From assembly GCA_024998565.1 (NCBI GenBank), contig JACOEM010000004.1, positions 124,001 to 188,000 of the forward strand: 64,000 nucleotides of DNA, read 5' to 3'. The notes beneath the pieces are model-generated. The model had not been told where the DNA came from, did not search any database, and worked only from the letters and a program-made list of their open reading frames with translations. Below are positions 26,761 to 35,458 of the stretch, in pieces (position 1 is the first letter of the stretch; each line of letters begins with the position of its first letter). The position numbers and the translations under genes were made by a program. This DNA comes from Nitrospira sp. (GTDB lineage: Bacteria; Nitrospirota; Nitrospiria; Nitrospirales; Nitrospiraceae).

Positions 26761-27162
26761 CTACCTTCTTCGACCCAGACTCTTTTCCATTTCCGCGAGA
26801 ATTGGTGCAGCCCATTCTTCCTGGCAGGCTCTGCCGAAAGAAGACTTCTCGCTGCTGATTCGAGCTTGAGTATGCGCTGGGCTGATTTCCTCTAACCAAA
26901 TGCCCACTCCCTCTCCCCCAGGAGTGCAGAAGAATCCCCAGGTCCGTGGCCGGTGACCCTCAATGTATGTGGGTTCGTTCTGAGTAACCTGAAAGCCATT
27001 AACGGCCATGGCATCCACGCTGGCTTGTTTCACAACCTTGAGAGGCTGGTTGTACTCGCCTTGAAATCCTCCAGGTTTCACAGGGGTAGCCGTACATGCC
27101 GACAAGGAGCATGTGAGGATCAGCGTAATACCAAGAACCGCCGCATCGAGCGTCGGTTTCAT
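26761..27162 (-). CDS. Small lipoprotein, unknown family
   Basis: 133 residues from the ATG at 27162, with GGAGG 10 nt upstream; the frame opens 33 nt earlier without a better site. The signal peptide ends LTCSLSAC, giving a lipidated Cys near residue 23. The mature protein has a ~100-residue domain (LKVVKQASVDAMAVNGFQV, then GIWLEEISPAHTQARISSEK) like the DUF3568/BON-type small envelope proteins. It pairs with the next lipoprotein gene. Confidence 0.65.
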   Translation of the reverse strand: MKPTLDAAVLGITLILTCSLSACTATPVKPGGFQGEYNQPLKVVKQASVDAMAVNGFQVTQNEPTYIEGHRPRTWGFFCTPGGEGVGIWLEEISPAHTQARISSEKSSFGRACQEEWAAPILAEMEKSLGRRR

Positions 27163-27684
27163 AAACGATTGCCCTCCACTATAAGTTAGCACCACCGTTG
27201 ATCAGAGCATCTCACATCGAGAGGAGCATGTTTCCCATCTTAGACGGCTATGAGATTTTGGCAAGTAGAACCCAAGAAAGTTAAAGCTGAAAATAGAACT
27301 TGGAAGAGGTGCGTGGATTAATACCGATCGATATGACGTTCGACAGACTCTGCCAATCAGATGCGGCCCGCTCAGTACTCACCGCTGTCGAAGCTTTAGT
27401 TTAGAGGCGAGTGACCTGCCGTCTCTATCCGTCTATTCCCACCATCTCCTCCCAAGCGGACGTGTGATTGGCGAGGGTGGGGCCTGGCTCTGAGCGATGG
27501 CACAGCATCGGCGATGTGTGTGCGCGCCCTGAGACAGACCGCCCTGCCTCGCAGGTGGCGTCTGCTGTTTGAAGCTGCGGGTCGCATGGCGAGACGCAGC
27601 AAGTTCAGACGCCAAGGTCGTCTCTGGGAGCGCCCGTCGGTGCTGTGCTAATGAGCGTAAGAGCTAGGTCCCACCCTCGCCCCC
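27163..27684. other. Non-coding stretch holding a long palindrome
   Basis: About 520 bp without a supported gene. The first ~300 bp show nothing definite. The rest, 27470-27681, is a single long imperfect hairpin ending 3 bp from the tenA stop codon. Confidence 0.6.
27470..27681. repeat. ~212-bp imperfect palindrome
   Basis: The outer arms GGCGAGGGTGGG-x-CCT-x-GCTCT and their complement match at 20 of 22 bases. Further in, GCACAGCAyCGrCG, a GCGC..GAGAC..ACC block and TGGCGTCTG repeat in inverted order, so most of the segment can fold on itself around a centre near 27575. It starts 4 bp after the tenA stop on the tenA-sense strand. Confidence 0.7.
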
Positions 27685-28353
27685 TCACACCGGCCACTTC
27701 TCCTCGTTCCAGGCCATCTCCCAAAACATCCACTCATATTTTGAGCTGATCAGAAATGCCTGCTCCATGCGTTTCTTTTCCTCGTGGCCCGCCGTCCGCG
27801 CCCAGGTATCCACCCGGGCCCGCATCCATTCCTGGACGGCCTCGAATTCCGGCGAGGCATAGAGCATCAGCCAATCCCGATAGGGATGTTTGGCAGGCGG
27901 CGGTCCGTTCTTGAGGAAGTGTTTGCCGACGACGCAGTAGATCCAGGCACAGGGCAGCGCCACGACGGCGATCTCGGTGGCCGTACCGCCTTGAGCGACG
28001 GCGAGCATGTGGCGCGTGTAGGCATAGTTGGTGGGAGCCATCGGTTCGTTCAGCATATCGTGGGGGGAGAGTTTCCAGCGCTTGCCGTAGTTCTCGTGGA
28101 GGCTGCGTTCCACGGTGATGGTTTCTTCCGCCAGCTTGGCAAAGCGCAGGGCCGATTCGGAGTCGGGCGCCCGCAAAGATCCGGCGGCAAATACGCGGGC
28201 CAGATCCGCGAGAAAGCGGGCATCCTGGAGAATGTAGTAGCGGAACTTCCGCTCCGCCAGCGTGCCCTTTCCAAGGGCCACGACGAACGGGTGCGTCAGC
28301 TGGGCATCCCAGACGGGCTGGGCCAATTTGCGAAGATGATTGGAAAACGACAT
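27685..28353 (-). CDS. tenA: TenA-family aminopyrimidine aminohydrolase (thiaminase II)
   Basis: 222 residues. It has the all-helical TenA pattern: HPFVVALGKGTLAERKFRYY, QDARFLADLARVFA, the catalytic Cys in ALPCAWIYCVVGKHF (about residue 138) and the C-terminal FWEMAW. TenA hydrolyses aminopyrimidine breakdown products of thiamine to HMP for salvage, the substrate of ThiD. A strong AAGGAGG lies 6 nt before the ATG. Followed at once by a long palindrome. Confidence 0.85.
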   Translation of the reverse strand: MSFSNHLRKLAQPVWDAQLTHPFVVALGKGTLAERKFRYYILQDARFLADLARVFAAGSLRAPDSESALRFAKLAEETITVERSLHENYGKRWKLSPHDMLNEPMAPTNYAYTRHMLAVAQGGTATEIAVVALPCAWIYCVVGKHFLKNGPPPAKHPYRDWLMLYASPEFEAVQEWMRARVDTWARTAGHEEKKRMEQAFLISSKYEWMFWEMAWNEEKWPV

Positions 28354-28453
28354 CCGGTTCCTCCTTTGTCGACGTCACGCGTATCTCGTCGATCGTGAAG
28401 CATATCTCGCGAGCAATTCCCGATACAGACTCCTGCCGGTTCATTCATTGTCT

Positions 28454-28469
28454 GCTTCACGTTTCACGA
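28454..28469. repeat. Left copy of 16-bp inverted repeat around sthA
   Basis: GCTTCACGTTTCACGA, the exact reverse complement of TCGTGAAACGTGAAGC at 29936-29951. It lies 8 bp beyond the sthA stop codon. Confidence 0.7.
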
Positions 28470-28477
28470 ACGACGCG

Positions 28478-29881
28478 TCAGACTCTCGGCGGCCAGGGCC
28501 TGGGCAACTGATTGATGCCGTCAAGGGCGGCGACGCGATAACATTCAGCGAGTGTCGGGTAGTTGAACACGGCTTCGATGAAATAATCGATCTGGCCCTG
28601 ATAGGCCATGACGGTCTGGCCGATGTGGATGAGTTCCGTGGCGCCGTCGCCGATCGCATGCACGCCGAGCAGTTGTCGGGTTTTGTTGTGAAAGAGCAGT
28701 TTCAGCATGCCAAGTTCGTCGCCGATGATCTGTCCACGGGCGATCTCTCTGTAGCGGGCGATGCCGACGGCATAGGGGACGCCGTTTTTGGTCAAGTCAT
28801 CCTCGTTGCGGCCGACCATGGAAATTTCCGGGATCGAATAGATGCCGTATGGCATCAGCTCGGACTGGGTCTGGCAGGGAATGCCGAAGGCATGGCAGGC
28901 GGCATGGCGTCCTTGCTGCATGGACGTTGAGGCGAGCGCGGGAAAGCCGATGATGTCGCCCGCCGCATAGATGTGCGGTACGGTCGTCTGATAGTGCTCA
29001 TTGACTGTCAGGCGTCCACGGTCGTCCGCGACCAGTCCGATCGCTTCGAGGTTGAGGGTGGCGCTGGCGCCGGTGCGGCCGACTGAATACAGCACCGTGG
29101 TTGCGGCGATTTCCTTGCCGCTTTTCAGTCGGACGATGACCTGCTCCTGCGGTTGCCGCTCGACGGACACCACTTCTTCGTTGAACCGCAGGGTCACGCC
29201 GATGCTGCGCATGTGGTACTGGAGGGCCTCGATCGTTTCCTGATCGACAAACTCCAGCAGGCGCGGGCGGCGTTCGATGAGGGTGACGTGAATGCCCATG
29301 GTCGCCAGGATCGAGGCATATTCCGCGCCGATGACCCCGCCGCCGATGATGGTGATCGACTTGGGGAGTGTTTTCAGGGTCAGCAGGCCGTCGGTGTCGA
29401 TGATGCTGTGATCGTCGAAGGGAATGTGCGAGGGCCGGGCGGGGACAGTCCCGCAGGCGATGACCACGAAGTCGGCCGTGTGCTCCACGAGGTCGTCGGA
29501 TCGTTCGATGCGCAGGCGGTGCGGATCGACGAAGCCGGCGGTGCCGAACCAGAGGTCGACATTGTTGCGCGTCATCTGGTTCTGGATGATCTCGATTTCC
29601 CGGTTGATGACGTGGTTGGCGCGGAAGGTGAGATCTTCCATCGTGATGTCCTGTTTGACGCGATAACTGGCGCCATACAGGCTGCGCTGGTGGAAACCCG
29701 ACAGATAGAGTGCGGCCTCGCGGAGCGATTTGCTGGGGATGGTGCCGGTGTTGGTGCAGACGCCGCCGACGACTCGTTTGCGTTCGACGATGCCGACTTT
29801 TTTCCCCAGCTTGGCCGCCTGGATGGCGGCTTTCTGCCCTGCCGGGCCGGTTCCGATGACCAGCAGATCGTAGTGCGCCAT
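28478..29881 (-). CDS. sthA: Soluble pyridine nucleotide transhydrogenase
   Basis: 467 residues. FAD motif VIGTGPAGQKAAIQAAKLG at the start; the redox site region is VCTNTGTIPSKSLREA, where the second cysteine of dithiol reductases is replaced by Thr, the known hallmark of SthA rather than dihydrolipoamide dehydrogenase. NAD-binding IIGGGVIGAEYASIL and IYAAGDIIGFPALAS follow, with the C-terminal dimer domain. It catalyses NADPH + NAD+ exchange in the cytoplasm. GAGAGG precedes the ATG. Monocistronic, flanked by an inverted 16-bp repeat. Confidence 0.85.
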   Translation of the reverse strand: MAHYDLLVIGTGPAGQKAAIQAAKLGKKVGIVERKRVVGGVCTNTGTIPSKSLREAALYLSGFHQRSLYGASYRVKQDITMEDLTFRANHVINREIEIIQNQMTRNNVDLWFGTAGFVDPHRLRIERSDDLVEHTADFVVIACGTVPARPSHIPFDDHSIIDTDGLLTLKTLPKSITIIGGGVIGAEYASILATMGIHVTLIERRPRLLEFVDQETIEALQYHMRSIGVTLRFNEEVVSVERQPQEQVIVRLKSGKEIAATTVLYSVGRTGASATLNLEAIGLVADDRGRLTVNEHYQTTVPHIYAAGDIIGFPALASTSMQQGRHAACHAFGIPCQTQSELMPYGIYSIPEISMVGRNEDDLTKNGVPYAVGIARYREIARGQIIGDELGMLKLLFHNKTRQLLGVHAIGDGATELIHIGQTVMAYQGQIDYFIEAVFNYPTLAECYRVAALDGINQLPRPWPPRV

Positions 29882-29935
29882 TTCACCTCTCTTGTGACAG
29901 GCGATGTCCTCGTCGGACGCAACCGTTCTTACGAG

Positions 29936-29951
29936 TCGTGAAACGTGAAGC
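29936..29951. repeat. Right copy of 16-bp inverted repeat around sthA
   Basis: TCGTGAAACGTGAAGC, inverted relative to 28454-28469. A related CGTGAAACGT sequence is at 8251-8260. Confidence 0.7.
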
Positions 29952-30082
29952 GTCTCTCGCCGTGAAACAGAGCCTAGCGCCCATAGAGAATAGGCCCTAT
30001 CCTTCCGTGCTATGAGCCATTCGCCATACGCTCTTCTCTTCGCTCACGAGGCACGAAGGACGCTTCACGGTGGATGCTGTCC

Positions 30083-30769
30083 TCAGCTGGCCGTGACCAG
30101 TTTGCGCGCGAATCGGAATGCCTCTTCAAGGTCCGGCAGCTGTGCGAGTTCGGGGGTGATTTGGAGATATCGAACCTTGTTGTCCTTGTCCACGACGAGC
30201 AGCGCGCGACTGAGCAGATGGGGGTCTTTGAGCAGAAGTCCATGGGCCTTGCCGAAATCGGCGGCGCGGAAATCAGAGAGGAACGTCACATTCGTGATCT
30301 TCGCTTCCTCGGCGAAACGTTTCTGCGCAAAGGGGGTGTCGATGCTGATGGTGATCAGTTCGACCATTCGATCGAGACCCATGTTCTTCTCGCTCAGGTA
30401 GTGGGTCTGTTGTTCGCAGACCTTGGTGTCGAGGGACGGCACGATACTGATAATACGGACCTTGCCCTTCCCTTTCGTGTCGTTGATCGGCACCATCGAT
30501 AAATCGGTCTGGGTGAGCTTCACGTCGCGCAGCTTGTCGCCGACTTTGATGCCCATCCCCGAGAGCATCAACGGCTTGCCCTGAAACAGGACGTTGTTGC
30601 CTTCTCCGGCGGCGGCGCTGCCGTCGGCCACCGACATATTCTTGTATGAAAAATCAGAATGGCCGGGGCTGGGCAAGGTTCCGCAGCCGCTGAAAAGCAG
30701 GCACAGAAGGGCCGTTAGAAAGTGGGACGTCGAAGCGCCGGGGATCATGCGGGTATGGGTCGATGCCAT
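30083..30769 (-). CDS. tpx: Lipoprotein thiol peroxidase (Tpx-like, one-cysteine)
   Basis: 228 residues. An N-terminal signal with LLFSGC suggests lipid anchoring. The rest is a Tpx peroxiredoxin: FQGKPLMLSGMGIKVGDK, the peroxidatic cysteine in VPSLDTKVCEQQT, and SIDTPFAQKRF. In Escherichia coli Tpx the resolving cysteine follows this RF; here the residue is Ala (KRFAEEA), and no other cysteine exists in the mature domain. It would therefore be an envelope-facing 1-Cys enzyme needing an external thiol. GGAG precedes the ATG by 7 nt. Confidence 0.8.
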   Translation of the reverse strand: MASTHTRMIPGASTSHFLTALLCLLFSGCGTLPSPGHSDFSYKNMSVADGSAAAGEGNNVLFQGKPLMLSGMGIKVGDKLRDVKLTQTDLSMVPINDTKGKGKVRIISIVPSLDTKVCEQQTHYLSEKNMGLDRMVELITISIDTPFAQKRFAEEAKITNVTFLSDFRAADFGKAHGLLLKDPHLLSRALLVVDKDNKVRYLQITPELAQLPDLEEAFRFARKLVTAS

Positions 30770-30839
30770 AGAATATCTCCATCGAAGAGGACTGTCGTCT
30801 CAGTGGGCTCTGTCACTGTATGGCCGGTTCGTTGAGCTG

Positions 30840-31805
30840 TCAAGGTTGCAGGAATTCCGTAATGTGCCGGTTCACCACCTCCGGTTGTTCCCACTGCGGG
30901 ATATGGCCGGCATCGGGAATGATGATGAGCCGGGCCTGCGGAATCGTGGCCTGGAGATCGCGGCCGACTTGCGGGGGAAAGAGGCGATCCTGTTCGCCCC
31001 AGAGAATCAGGGTGGAATGGCGGATGTCCTTGAGTCTGGGCGCAAAGTGCTGTTCCCACAGGGGCAGGCTATCACGGAGCGACATGAGGGGCGTAATCAT
31101 ATCCTCGCGTTGACGGTTCCGGTTGGAGCGGTCCAGCACCGCCGCGGTCACCAGCCTGTGGTCGAAAATGATTTCTTTCAGCACGGCCTCCATGGTGCGA
31201 TTCCCGACGAACAGGGCTCCGAAGCGGGCCAGCCATGCGGGGATGCTGGTGTTCAGGGCGCGTTGCATCAGCGGGCTGGCCAGTCGTTCGCGAACATGAT
31301 CGGGCAAACTGTCGATCAATACCAGGTGCGACACCCGATCGGGATGGGTCAGGGCCATACCGATAGCCACACCGCCGCCCATGGAGTTGCCGATCAAGGT
31401 GGCGGTCGGAAGCCCGAGCGCATCCATGAGGCCGCGGATCGATTCGATCAACTCTTCAGGCCGGTAGTCGAGTGGAGGTTTGTCCGAGAGGCCTGACCCG
31501 ATCAGGTCTGGCGTGATGACGCGGAATCGGCGGGCGAGGGGGATCTGTTGATATTCCCACTGCCACATCGAACCGCCGTACCCGTGGAGCAGGATGAGCG
31601 GCGGGCCCTGGCCTTCGTCGAGATAGGCGATGCGGTGGCTGTTGACCGAGGCGGTGCGGATGGGAAATCGTTGGAAGCCGTCGAACCAGCGGGGAATCTC
31701 TGGAGGCGTCGCACAACCGCTCATGAGGACCGCTGCGAGACAGAAGGTTAGGACGTGTGACGACGCGACGGCGGTACACCGGACCTGCCACGCCGGGAGC
31801 CTCAC
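30840..31805 (-). CDS. Lipoprotein alpha/beta hydrolase
   Basis: 321 residues, GTG start with GGAG 5 nt before. The signal ends LAAVLMSGC, predicting lipidation near Cys31. The hydrolase domain has LILLHGYGGSMWQW, the nucleophile elbow LIGNSMGGGVAIG (Ser near 141), the acid in ILWGEQDRLFPP and His in PDAGHIPQWEQP. It resembles meta-cleavage hydrolases/esterases. The start lies 2 nt after the stop of the biotin-enzyme gene, so it is likely co-transcribed; a functional link is not evident. Confidence 0.8.
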   Translation of the reverse strand: MRLPAWQVRCTAVASSHVLTFCLAAVLMSGCATPPEIPRWFDGFQRFPIRTASVNSHRIAYLDEGQGPPLILLHGYGGSMWQWEYQQIPLARRFRVITPDLIGSGLSDKPPLDYRPEELIESIRGLMDALGLPTATLIGNSMGGGVAIGMALTHPDRVSHLVLIDSLPDHVRERLASPLMQRALNTSIPAWLARFGALFVGNRTMEAVLKEIIFDHRLVTAAVLDRSNRNRQREDMITPLMSLRDSLPLWEQHFAPRLKDIRHSTLILWGEQDRLFPPQVGRDLQATIPQARLIIIPDAGHIPQWEQPEVVNRHITEFLQP

Positions 31806-31807
31806 GG

Positions 31808-33796
31808 CTACTCCAGTTGAATGACGGTTTCGTCGATTTTGACGTTGTCGCCTTCGACCACCAGAATCGCCGCGACTCGTCCGTCCATCGGCGCCGGAAC
31901 TTGGCTTTCCATCTTCATGGCCTCAATGATCAGAAGCGGGTCGCCGGTCTTCACCTGCGCGCCTTCCGTCACCAGGACTTTCACGACACGACCGGGCATG
32001 GGCGGGGCGACATCGCCGGGTTTGGCCGGCCGGGGCCGTTTCGGCTTGCTCGTGCTGCCGGCTCCGGGGGATTCTGGCACACCGGCCAGCACTTCCTGCA
32101 AAGGTTCCAGTGAGACTTCCTGCAGCCGGTCGTTGACCCGTATGTAGTAGGGCTTGCGGCCGTCGGTGGTGCGGCCTGAGCCCGAGACCACGACATGATA
32201 ATTCTCGCCGTGCACGGTGATGTTGAATTCAGCCGGCGCGAGGTGGAGGTCGTGGGCCACGGCAGGACCCTTGGTTTCGGTCGGTTCCAGCGGCTCGGGT
32301 CGGAGTTCGCCGCGTTCGCGCGCTTCGAAGAAATCCCTCGCAATCGCAGGAAAGAGGGCGAAGGACAACTGGTCCTCCAGGGTCGTGGCGGACTCGGGCA
32401 TGTCTTTCTTGAGTTTTTCGAATTCCGATTCCAGGCGATCCGCGGGCCGGCCTTTGACCGGTTCTTCGTCCCCGATGGCCCTTGCCATGATTTCCTTATC
32501 GACCGGGCCGGGAGCCCGACCGTAGAGGCCGAGGAAATAATTCTTGGTTTCTGTGGTGATGACTTTATATCGCTCGCCCTGTTCACCCGTGAGCACGTTG
32601 AGGGTGGCCTGCGTGCCGACGATCTGGCTGGTCGGTGTGACGAGCGGCGGATAACCCATGTCTTTGCGGACACGGGGAATTTCGTCCATCACTTCCTTCA
32701 TTCGATCCAGCGCGTTTTGTTCTGCCAACTGGGCGGCGAGATTGGATAGCATGCCGCCGGGGATTTGGGATGTCAGAATCTCGGCATCCACGCCGGTGAA
32801 GTCGCTTTCAAACTGCCGGTACTTCCGGCGCACGTTCCGGAAATGCTCCGCAATGGGTTGCAGATCCTCCAGGTCCAGTCCGCTGTCATAAGGGGTGCCC
32901 CGCAACGCAGCTACCATGGACTCGGTGGGGGGATGCGAGGCGCCTCCGGCAAGCGGAGAAATGGAAGTGTCCAGGAGATCGAGTCCCGCCATGACCGCCA
33001 TCAGCGCCGACATGGTTCCCATGCCGGACGTATAGTGGGAGTGCAGGTGGATGGGCACGCGAACCGCCGCTTTGAGGCTCTTGACCAGACGGTAGGCATC
33101 GGCAGGCGCCAACAGGCCGGCCATGTCCTTGATACAGATGGTATCGGCGCCCAGGTCTTCCAACCGTTTGCCCATCGTGACGAATCCATCCAGCCGGTGG
33201 ACCGGGCTGGTGGTGTAGGAGATGGCCGCTTCCACATGCTTTTCGCAGGCTTTGACTTCACGGATGGCCCGCTCCAGATTGCGGACGTCGTTGAGGGCGT
33301 CGAAGATGCGGAAGACATCGATGCCGTTAAACGCCGAGCGCTCGATAAACTTCTCCAGCACGTCGTCGGCATAGTGGCGATACCCGACCAGGTTCTGGCC
33401 GCGCAACAACATTTGCAGCTTCGTCTTCGGCATCGCCGCGCGGAGGGCGCGCAGGCGCTCCCACGGATCTTCTTTGAGGAACCGGAGGCAGGTATCGAAG
33501 GTGGCGCCGCCCCAGACTTCCAACGACCAGAATCCCACGGCGTCCAGTTTTTGGGCGATGGGCAACATGTCTTCGGTGCGCATCCTGGTCGCGAGCAGGC
33601 ATTGATGTCCGTCTCGCAAGGCGACTTCGGTCATCAACAGCTTTTTCCCCGGCGCCGGGGTCACCCGGAACTCGGAGCTCGCCGGCTGCGGAATCCGGAC
33701 GGCGCGTGAGGCAGCGGGCCGGCTGGGTTTTGCAGGCACGGTCTTCTTCGCGGGGCTTTTCTTCGGGGCGGTTTTTTTAGTCTTTTTCGTTGCCAT
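31808..33796 (-). CDS. pycB: Pyruvate carboxylase carboxyltransferase/biotin carrier subunit (PycB/OadA type)
   Basis: 662 residues. A Lys/Ala/Pro-rich tail (about 1-35) precedes an HMGL-like TIM barrel (VALRDGHQCLLATRMRT, ICIKDMAGLLAP, HLHSHYTSGMGTMS), a PYC/OADA domain, an Ala/Pro hinge and a biotinyl domain with LIIEAMKMES whose Lys carries biotin. With the biotin carboxylase gene just upstream and no oxaloacetate decarboxylase membrane subunits, it is best read as the B subunit of an acetyl-CoA-independent, two-subunit pyruvate carboxylase that makes oxaloacetate. The basic tail is unusual. Confidence 0.85.
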   Translation of the reverse strand: MATKKTKKTAPKKSPAKKTVPAKPSRPAASRAVRIPQPASSEFRVTPAPGKKLLMTEVALRDGHQCLLATRMRTEDMLPIAQKLDAVGFWSLEVWGGATFDTCLRFLKEDPWERLRALRAAMPKTKLQMLLRGQNLVGYRHYADDVLEKFIERSAFNGIDVFRIFDALNDVRNLERAIREVKACEKHVEAAISYTTSPVHRLDGFVTMGKRLEDLGADTICIKDMAGLLAPADAYRLVKSLKAAVRVPIHLHSHYTSGMGTMSALMAVMAGLDLLDTSISPLAGGASHPPTESMVAALRGTPYDSGLDLEDLQPIAEHFRNVRRKYRQFESDFTGVDAEILTSQIPGGMLSNLAAQLAEQNALDRMKEVMDEIPRVRKDMGYPPLVTPTSQIVGTQATLNVLTGEQGERYKVITTETKNYFLGLYGRAPGPVDKEIMARAIGDEEPVKGRPADRLESEFEKLKKDMPESATTLEDQLSFALFPAIARDFFEARERGELRPEPLEPTETKGPAVAHDLHLAPAEFNITVHGENYHVVVSGSGRTTDGRKPYYIRVNDRLQEVSLEPLQEVLAGVPESPGAGSTSKPKRPRPAKPGDVAPPMPGRVVKVLVTEGAQVKTGDPLLIIEAMKMESQVPAPMDGRVAAILVVEGDNVKIDETVIQLE

Positions 33797-33867
33797 ACTG
33801 GCGGCCTTCGGCGGCGAATCCGCTCGAGTAACAGGGTTGAGGTGTTGTTGCCGAGTGGCTGGGGAGA

Positions 33868-35286
33868 TCAGAGTCCTTCGTACGCGGCGATCGCTGCGGA
33901 GATGGCCAGCACCAGGTCCTCAGGCTCCTCGGATTCTTCGTATTGATACAGGTCCGGATGGGTTTCCAGGTAGGACGTATCGAATCGTCCGGCTTGAAAA
34001 TCCTGCTCCATCATCACGTTCTTCATGAACGGAATGGTCGTTTTCACCCCGCGCAGCACATACTCTTCAAGGGAACGCCGCATGCGGCTCACGGCCTCTT
34101 CCCAGGTGCGTCCGCGGACGGTGAGTTTCGCCAGCAACGCATCGTAGTAGGGAGGAATCGTGTAATCGCGATAGACCGCGCCATCGATGCGGACCCCGAT
34201 CCCGCCGGGTGACAGATAGGCGGTGATGGTGCCCGTGCAGGGCATGAAGTTGTTGCGGGGGTCTTCGGCATTGATGCGGCACTGAATCGCATGGCCCTGC
34301 AGGGTCACGTCCTTTTGCCGGATCTCCAACGGCTTCCCCGCCGCAATGGAAATTTGATTCCGGACGATGTCGATGGCCGTGATCTGTTCCGTGACGGTAT
34401 GTTCCACCTGGAGGCGGGGATTCATTTCCATGAAATAGAAATGACCCTCATGGTCGAGGAGAAACTCGACGGTGCCGGCATTGTCGTAGTGCACCGCTTT
34501 CGCGATGGCAATGGCGGCCTCGCCCATTTGGGCGCGCAGTTTGGGCGTCAGGATCAATGACGGGGCGATTTCGATCAGTTTCTGATGCCGGCGCTGGATG
34601 GAACAATCCCGCTCGCCCAGGTGGATGATGTTGCCGTGTTTGTCGCCCAGGATTTGAAACTCGATATGGTGCGGCCGCTCGATGTACTTCTCGATGAAGA
34701 TACTGCCGTCGCCGAAGGCCGCCAGCGCTTCTCTTGCCGCGACTTCCATATTCTCGCGCAATTCCTGGTCGGAACGAACGACTCGAAGTCCGCGTCCCCC
34801 GCCGCCGGCGCTGGCCTTGATCATGACCGGATAGCCGATGCGGTTGGTGAACTCCAGTGCTTCCTCGACGCTGGTGACGCCGCCTTCGGTTCCAGGGACG
34901 ATCGGGAGGCCTGCCTGCTGAGCGATCTGGCGAGCCTTGACCTTGCTGCCCATGAGGTCGATCGTCTCGGGAGACGGACCGATGAAGGTAATGCCGGAGG
35001 TTTGGCAGAGCCTGGCGAATTTCGTGTTTTCAGAGAGGAATCCGTATCCGGGATGGATCGCGTCGGCGCCGATGCGCTTGGCGATTTCCACGATCTGCTT
35101 CCCGTCCAGGAAGCCTTTGACGGGTCCCGGGCCTACGAGATAGGACTCGTCGGCTTTTTTGACGTAGATCCCGGAAGAGTCGGCTTCAGAGTAGATCGCC
35201 GCCGTCGCGATATTGAGCTCACGACAGCCACGGATGATGCGCATGGCGATTTCGCCACGGTTGGCAATAAGGATCTTCCGAAACAT
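33868..35286 (-). CDS. pycA: Biotin carboxylase subunit (PycA/AccC type)
   Basis: 472 residues. It opens with FRKILIANRGEIAMRIIRGC and contains DAIHPGYGFLSEN, the ATP-grasp loop IKASAGGGGRGLRV, ERDCSIQRRHQK, and EMNPRLQVEHTVTE, all diagnostic for biotin carboxylase. It carboxylates biotin with bicarbonate and ATP. Placement 71 nt upstream of the PycB gene argues for pyruvate carboxylase; sharing with acetyl-CoA carboxylase is possible. No Shine-Dalgarno sequence is evident before the ATG. Confidence 0.85.
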   Translation of the reverse strand: MFRKILIANRGEIAMRIIRGCRELNIATAAIYSEADSSGIYVKKADESYLVGPGPVKGFLDGKQIVEIAKRIGADAIHPGYGFLSENTKFARLCQTSGITFIGPSPETIDLMGSKVKARQIAQQAGLPIVPGTEGGVTSVEEALEFTNRIGYPVMIKASAGGGGRGLRVVRSDQELRENMEVAAREALAAFGDGSIFIEKYIERPHHIEFQILGDKHGNIIHLGERDCSIQRRHQKLIEIAPSLILTPKLRAQMGEAAIAIAKAVHYDNAGTVEFLLDHEGHFYFMEMNPRLQVEHTVTEQITAIDIVRNQISIAAGKPLEIRQKDVTLQGHAIQCRINAEDPRNNFMPCTGTITAYLSPGGIGVRIDGAVYRDYTIPPYYDALLAKLTVRGRTWEEAVSRMRRSLEEYVLRGVKTTIPFMKNVMMEQDFQAGRFDTSYLETHPDLYQYEESEEPEDLVLAISAAIAAYEGL

Positions 35287-35422
35287 GTTGGGATTGCGAG
35301 AGGCTTGGAGCCGTAGCTCACCTCTGATCCGCCTCCAAAAAGATCGCGTAACCTAGCATAGGGTCTAGAGAGTTGTCGAGACGAACCAGGACGAAAGGGT
35401 GGACTGTGGGAGGGGCGGAACG

Positions 35423-35447
35423 GGCAGGAGGTGACGTACCTCCTGCC
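35423..35447 (-). terminator. Hairpin after the IPT/TIG-like gene
   Basis: Perfect 10-bp stem (GGCAGGAGGT with ACCTCCTGCC), 5-nt loop, 11 bp after the stop codon at 35459. No clear T-run on the minus strand. Confidence 0.55.
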
Positions 35448-35458
35448 TGACGAGTCGC

